Shown here: piece after piece, positions 5,300-6,772 of the stretch | How positions within the stretch are numbered: the first letter of the stretch is position 1 | How the letters are laid out: each line of letters begins with the position of its first letter | Assembly: GCA_037190665.1 (NCBI GenBank) | Contig: JBBCJT010000013.1 | Span: forward strand, 1 to 6,772 | Origin: JBBCJT01 sp037190665 | Lineage (GTDB): Bacteria > Pseudomonadota > Alphaproteobacteria > Acetobacterales > Acetobacteraceae | Direction of reading: 5' to 3' | Length of the DNA stretch: 6,772 nt | Program-made: the position numbers and the translations under genes | The notes under the pieces: model-generated | Database searches by the model: none | Told to the model about the DNA's origin: nothing | The model's input: the letters and a program-made list of their open reading frames with translations, nothing else

Positions 5300-6291
5300 C
5301 GCCACACCTGCTCGGCCAGCCGCAGGAAGTTCTCGCCGAGGATGCCGCGCGCCTCCGTCTCGGAGAATCCCTGGTCGAGCAGCGCCTCCGCCAGCTCCGG
5401 TACCTGCTCCGGCGCGAAATAGTGCCAGGGCGGCGGTGGGTAGCCTTTCGGCCAGCGGTCGGGATTGAGCGCGACGCGGCGGTACTGCTGTTCAAGGAAG
5501 TAGACGTTGTCGATGCCGATCGCGACATGCTCGGGACCCAGCAGGTCGGCCCAGTGCCGGATGTGGCGCAGCATGTCGGCGACGGTCGAGGTGCCCGCGG
5601 CGCCCAGGAACTTGCCGACGCCGGTGACGCCGACGACACCGCCCTTGCGCGCACAGGTCAGCGCCTGCTCGTCGGTGATGTTGCGTTCATGGTCGAACAG
5701 GGCGCGGGCGTTGGAGTGGCTGAAGATCACCGGGGCGGTTGACGCCTCCATGATCTCCATCGTCGCGCGGTAGCCCGTATGGGTGCAGTCGACGAGCATG
5801 CCGACGCGGTTCATCTCGGCGACCAGCTTCAGCCCGTACCGGCTGAGGCCGGCATCGACGCGCTCATGGCAGCCGGTCGCCGCCGCGTTCATCTGGTTGT
5901 AGACCAGCAGCATGTGGCGGATGCCGAGTTCGTAGAACAGCTCCACCAGGTTCGGATTGCTCTCCAGACAGCCACTGCCCTGGAAGTGGAAGCCGAGGGC
6001 GAGCTTGCCGGCCGCGCGCGCCGCCCTGATCTCGGCAACGCTGCGGACGAAGACCATCCGGTCCGCGCGCTCCCGGATCATGGCGCGGACATCGGCGATG
6101 TTGTGCACCGTCGGACTGGTGCCGTGGAAATCAACGCCGACGGTGAGGCTGACGAAGCCGACGCCGCTGGCATGGAAGCGGTCCAGCACCGTCTGGCGCC
6201 CCTCGTACTCTTCGTTGAAGGGCAGCGTCAGGTCGCAGATGGTGGCTGTGGCCGCGATGCTTTGGCGGGCGGCGACGAGGTCGAGGGCCAT
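5296..6291 (-). CDS. Peptidase M19 (membrane dipeptidase) family protein with atypical metal site
   Basis: This 331-residue protein belongs to the renal/membrane dipeptidase family (M19), TIM-barrel metallopeptidases that split dipeptides and related amides. Supporting segments are GCHERVDAGLSRYGLKLVAEMNRVGMLVDCTH (140-171), PVIFSHSNARALFDHERNITDE (187-208), GGVVGVTG (217-224), VAIGIDN (256-262) and the ending GILGENFLRL (316-325). His171, His192 and Asp261 occupy positions of conserved active-site residues. The usual N-terminal HxD pair is absent: the region reads ICDLTLPF (18-25). The glutamate that normally bridges two zinc ions appears to be replaced in GFHFQGSG (100-107), possibly by Gln104. 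It therefore belongs to a divergent subfamily that may bind one metal or have another amidohydrolase activity. No signal peptide is seen, so it is probably cytoplasmic. It is the first gene of the operon, overlaps the binding-protein gene by 4 bp, and diverges from a LysR regulator. Confidence 0.88.
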   Translation of the reverse strand: MALDLVAARQSIAATATICDLTLPFNEEYEGRQTVLDRFHASGVGFVSLTVGVDFHGTSPTVHNIADVRAMIRERADRMVFVRSVAEIRAARAAGKLALGFHFQGSGCLESNPNLVELFYELGIRHMLLVYNQMNAAATGCHERVDAGLSRYGLKLVAEMNRVGMLVDCTHTGYRATMEIMEASTAPVIFSHSNARALFDHERNITDEQALTCARKGGVVGVTGVGKFLGAAGTSTVADMLRHIRHWADLLGPEHVAIGIDNVYFLEQQYRRVALNPDRWPKGYPPPPWHYFAPEQVPELAEALLDQGFSETEARGILGENFLRLAEQVWR

Positions 6292-6312
6292 TCAGGCGGA
6301 TCCCCGGTGATG

Positions 6313-6324
6313 TCCTGCGCAGGA
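6313..6324. repeat. 12-bp perfect palindrome upstream of the dipeptidase gene
   Basis: TCCTGCGCAGGA is fully self-complementary and centred about 27 bp upstream of the minus-strand dipeptidase start. It falls where an operator or 5' leader element could act. Palindromes of this size can occur by chance in GC-rich DNA, so the support is low. Confidence 0.25.
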
Positions 6325-6361
6325 TGCTTCGGCGGCCCGGGTGCCGACGTCCAATACCATG

Positions 6362-6392
6362 TTGACTGGATTGATAGCGGAACCGCTATCGT
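6362..6392 (+). promoter_or_regulatory. Possible promoter of the LysR-type regulator gene
   Basis: TTGACT (6362-6367) matches five of six positions of the sigma-70 -35 box. TATCGT (6387-6392) is a partial -10 match at a long spacing of 19 bp; at 17 bp the hexamer is GCTATC. The palindrome at 6373-6390 fills the spacer, so a bound regulator would block this promoter. Transcription would begin at or just before ATG 6401, which has no Shine-Dalgarno, so the message may be leaderless. Confidence 0.35.
6373..6390. promoter_or_regulatory. 18-bp perfect palindrome, candidate LysR operator in the divergent promoter region
   Basis: GATAGCGG and CCGCTATC form a perfect 8-bp inverted repeat around AA. 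The dyad lies in the 109-bp gap between the divergently transcribed LysR and dipeptidase genes, 10 bp before the LysR start. LysR-type regulators usually bind interrupted dyads of the T-N11-A kind; here the core is ATAG-N8-CTAT (T-N12-A). Its position suits autorepression of the regulator together with control of the divergent operon. Binding by this particular regulator is inferred from position. Confidence 0.6.
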
Positions 6393-6400
6393 TGCCGGCC

Positions 6401-6772
6401 ATGCCCGATCTGATCCTGACCGATCTGCGGCACTTCCTGCTGTTGGCTGAGGAGCTGCACTTCGGCCGCACCGCCGAGCGCATCGGCGTCGCCCAGCCGG
6501 TGCTCAGCCGGCGCATCCGGCGGCTGGAACAAGCGGTCGGCAATCCGCTGTTCGAGCGCAGCTCGCGCAGCGACGCGCTGACGCGGGCGGGTCGGCAGTT
6601 GCGGGACCAGGCGGGCAAGGCGCTGCTCGCCCTGGACAACGCGGTACGCACCGCCGGGCAGACCGCCCGGCGGGACACGGCCCCGCTGCGCATCGGCTTC
6701 GTCACCGCGGCCGAATCGGTTGTGCGTGCGCTGCTGAACCGCTGCCGCACCGATCTGCGCTGCGACGTGGAG
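6401..6772 (+). CDS. LysR-type transcriptional regulator, N-terminal part
   Basis: The gene is open to the end of the window, giving 124 residues. Residues 5-60 are a LysR winged helix-turn-helix domain: LTDLRHFLLLAEELHFGRTAERIGVAQPVLSRRIRRLEQAVGNPLFERSSR, with the recognition helix around AQPVLSRRIRRLE (31-43). A linker helix (about 61-90) follows, and PLRIGF (95-100) opens the periplasmic-binding-protein-like effector domain, most of which is missing. ATG 6401 places the HTH at the usual distance from the start. An in-frame ATG at 6359 would add 14 residues and put the palindrome inside the coding region, which is less likely. Neither start has a good Shine-Dalgarno. Being divergent from the dipeptidase/binding-protein operon, it probably regulates that operon in response to a related small molecule and also controls itself. 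The effector cannot be told from this fragment. Confidence 0.9.
   Translation, partial: MPDLILTDLRHFLLLAEELHFGRTAERIGVAQPVLSRRIRRLEQAVGNPLFERSSRSDALTRAGRQLRDQAGKALLALDNAVRTAGQTARRDTAPLRIGFVTAAESVVRALLNRCRTDLRCDVE

Noticed and set aside
4010..5422. Plus-strand 470-codon open frame
   Set aside because: It lies antisense to the clearly recognised substrate-binding protein and its composition is typical of a GC-rich shadow frame.
5779..6450. Plus-strand 223-codon open frame reaching into the LysR gene
   Set aside because: It is antisense to the M19 gene for most of its length and crosses the divergent promoter and LysR start in another frame; no family resemblance.
6292..6750. Minus-strand 152-codon frame opposite the LysR gene
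   Set aside because: Ser/Arg/Ala-rich shadow of the LysR DNA-binding domain; its end covers the divergent intergenic region.
1..6772. Defence system, CRISPR array, mobile element or novel multi-gene system
   Set aside because: No repeat-spacer pattern, transposase, integrase, toxin-antitoxin pair or terminal inverted repeats were seen; nearly all coding space fits known metabolic and transport families.

Overview
This is a GC-rich bacterial chromosomal window with a strong G/C bias at third codon positions and typical proteobacterial gene families. It is most likely from an alphaproteobacterium; that assignment rests on gene content and composition, not on a marker gene. No rRNA, tRNA, CRISPR array, insertion sequence or phage gene was seen.

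Region 1 (1-3315, plus strand) is the 3' end of an accessory operon for a molybdenum hydroxylase of the CO dehydrogenase/xanthine dehydrogenase type. In order it holds the C-terminus of a CoxE-like VWA protein, a small protein carrying only the XdhC N-terminal domain, a second protein carrying the XdhC/CoxI Rossmann domain, and a fusion of a molybdopterin-binding domain to a MobA/MocA-like nucleotidyltransferase. A small unrecognised gene follows. The first three genes overlap by ATGA and the others are 6-13 bp apart, so they are probably co-transcribed. Together they fit synthesis of the dinucleotide molybdenum cofactor, its protection, and its sulfuration and insertion into a structural enzyme encoded upstream of the window. 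The last gene has an in-frame amber codon followed by 34 more codons of coding-like sequence, which suggests a recent truncation or readthrough.

Region 2 (3316-3730) holds a single small DUF4177-like gene with its own strong Shine-Dalgarno sequence and visibly lower GC3. It is followed by a short convergent intergenic stretch with two perfect hairpins.

Region 3 (3731-6772) is a divergent regulatory unit. A LysR-type regulator on the plus strand runs off the window. It faces a two-gene minus-strand operon: a peptidase M19 (membrane dipeptidase-like) protein with a non-canonical metal site, translationally coupled to a secreted family 5 (peptide/nickel/opine) ABC substrate-binding protein. No permease or ATPase genes accompany the binding protein here. 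The 109-bp divergent gap holds a perfect 18-bp palindrome that is a good candidate operator for the LysR protein.
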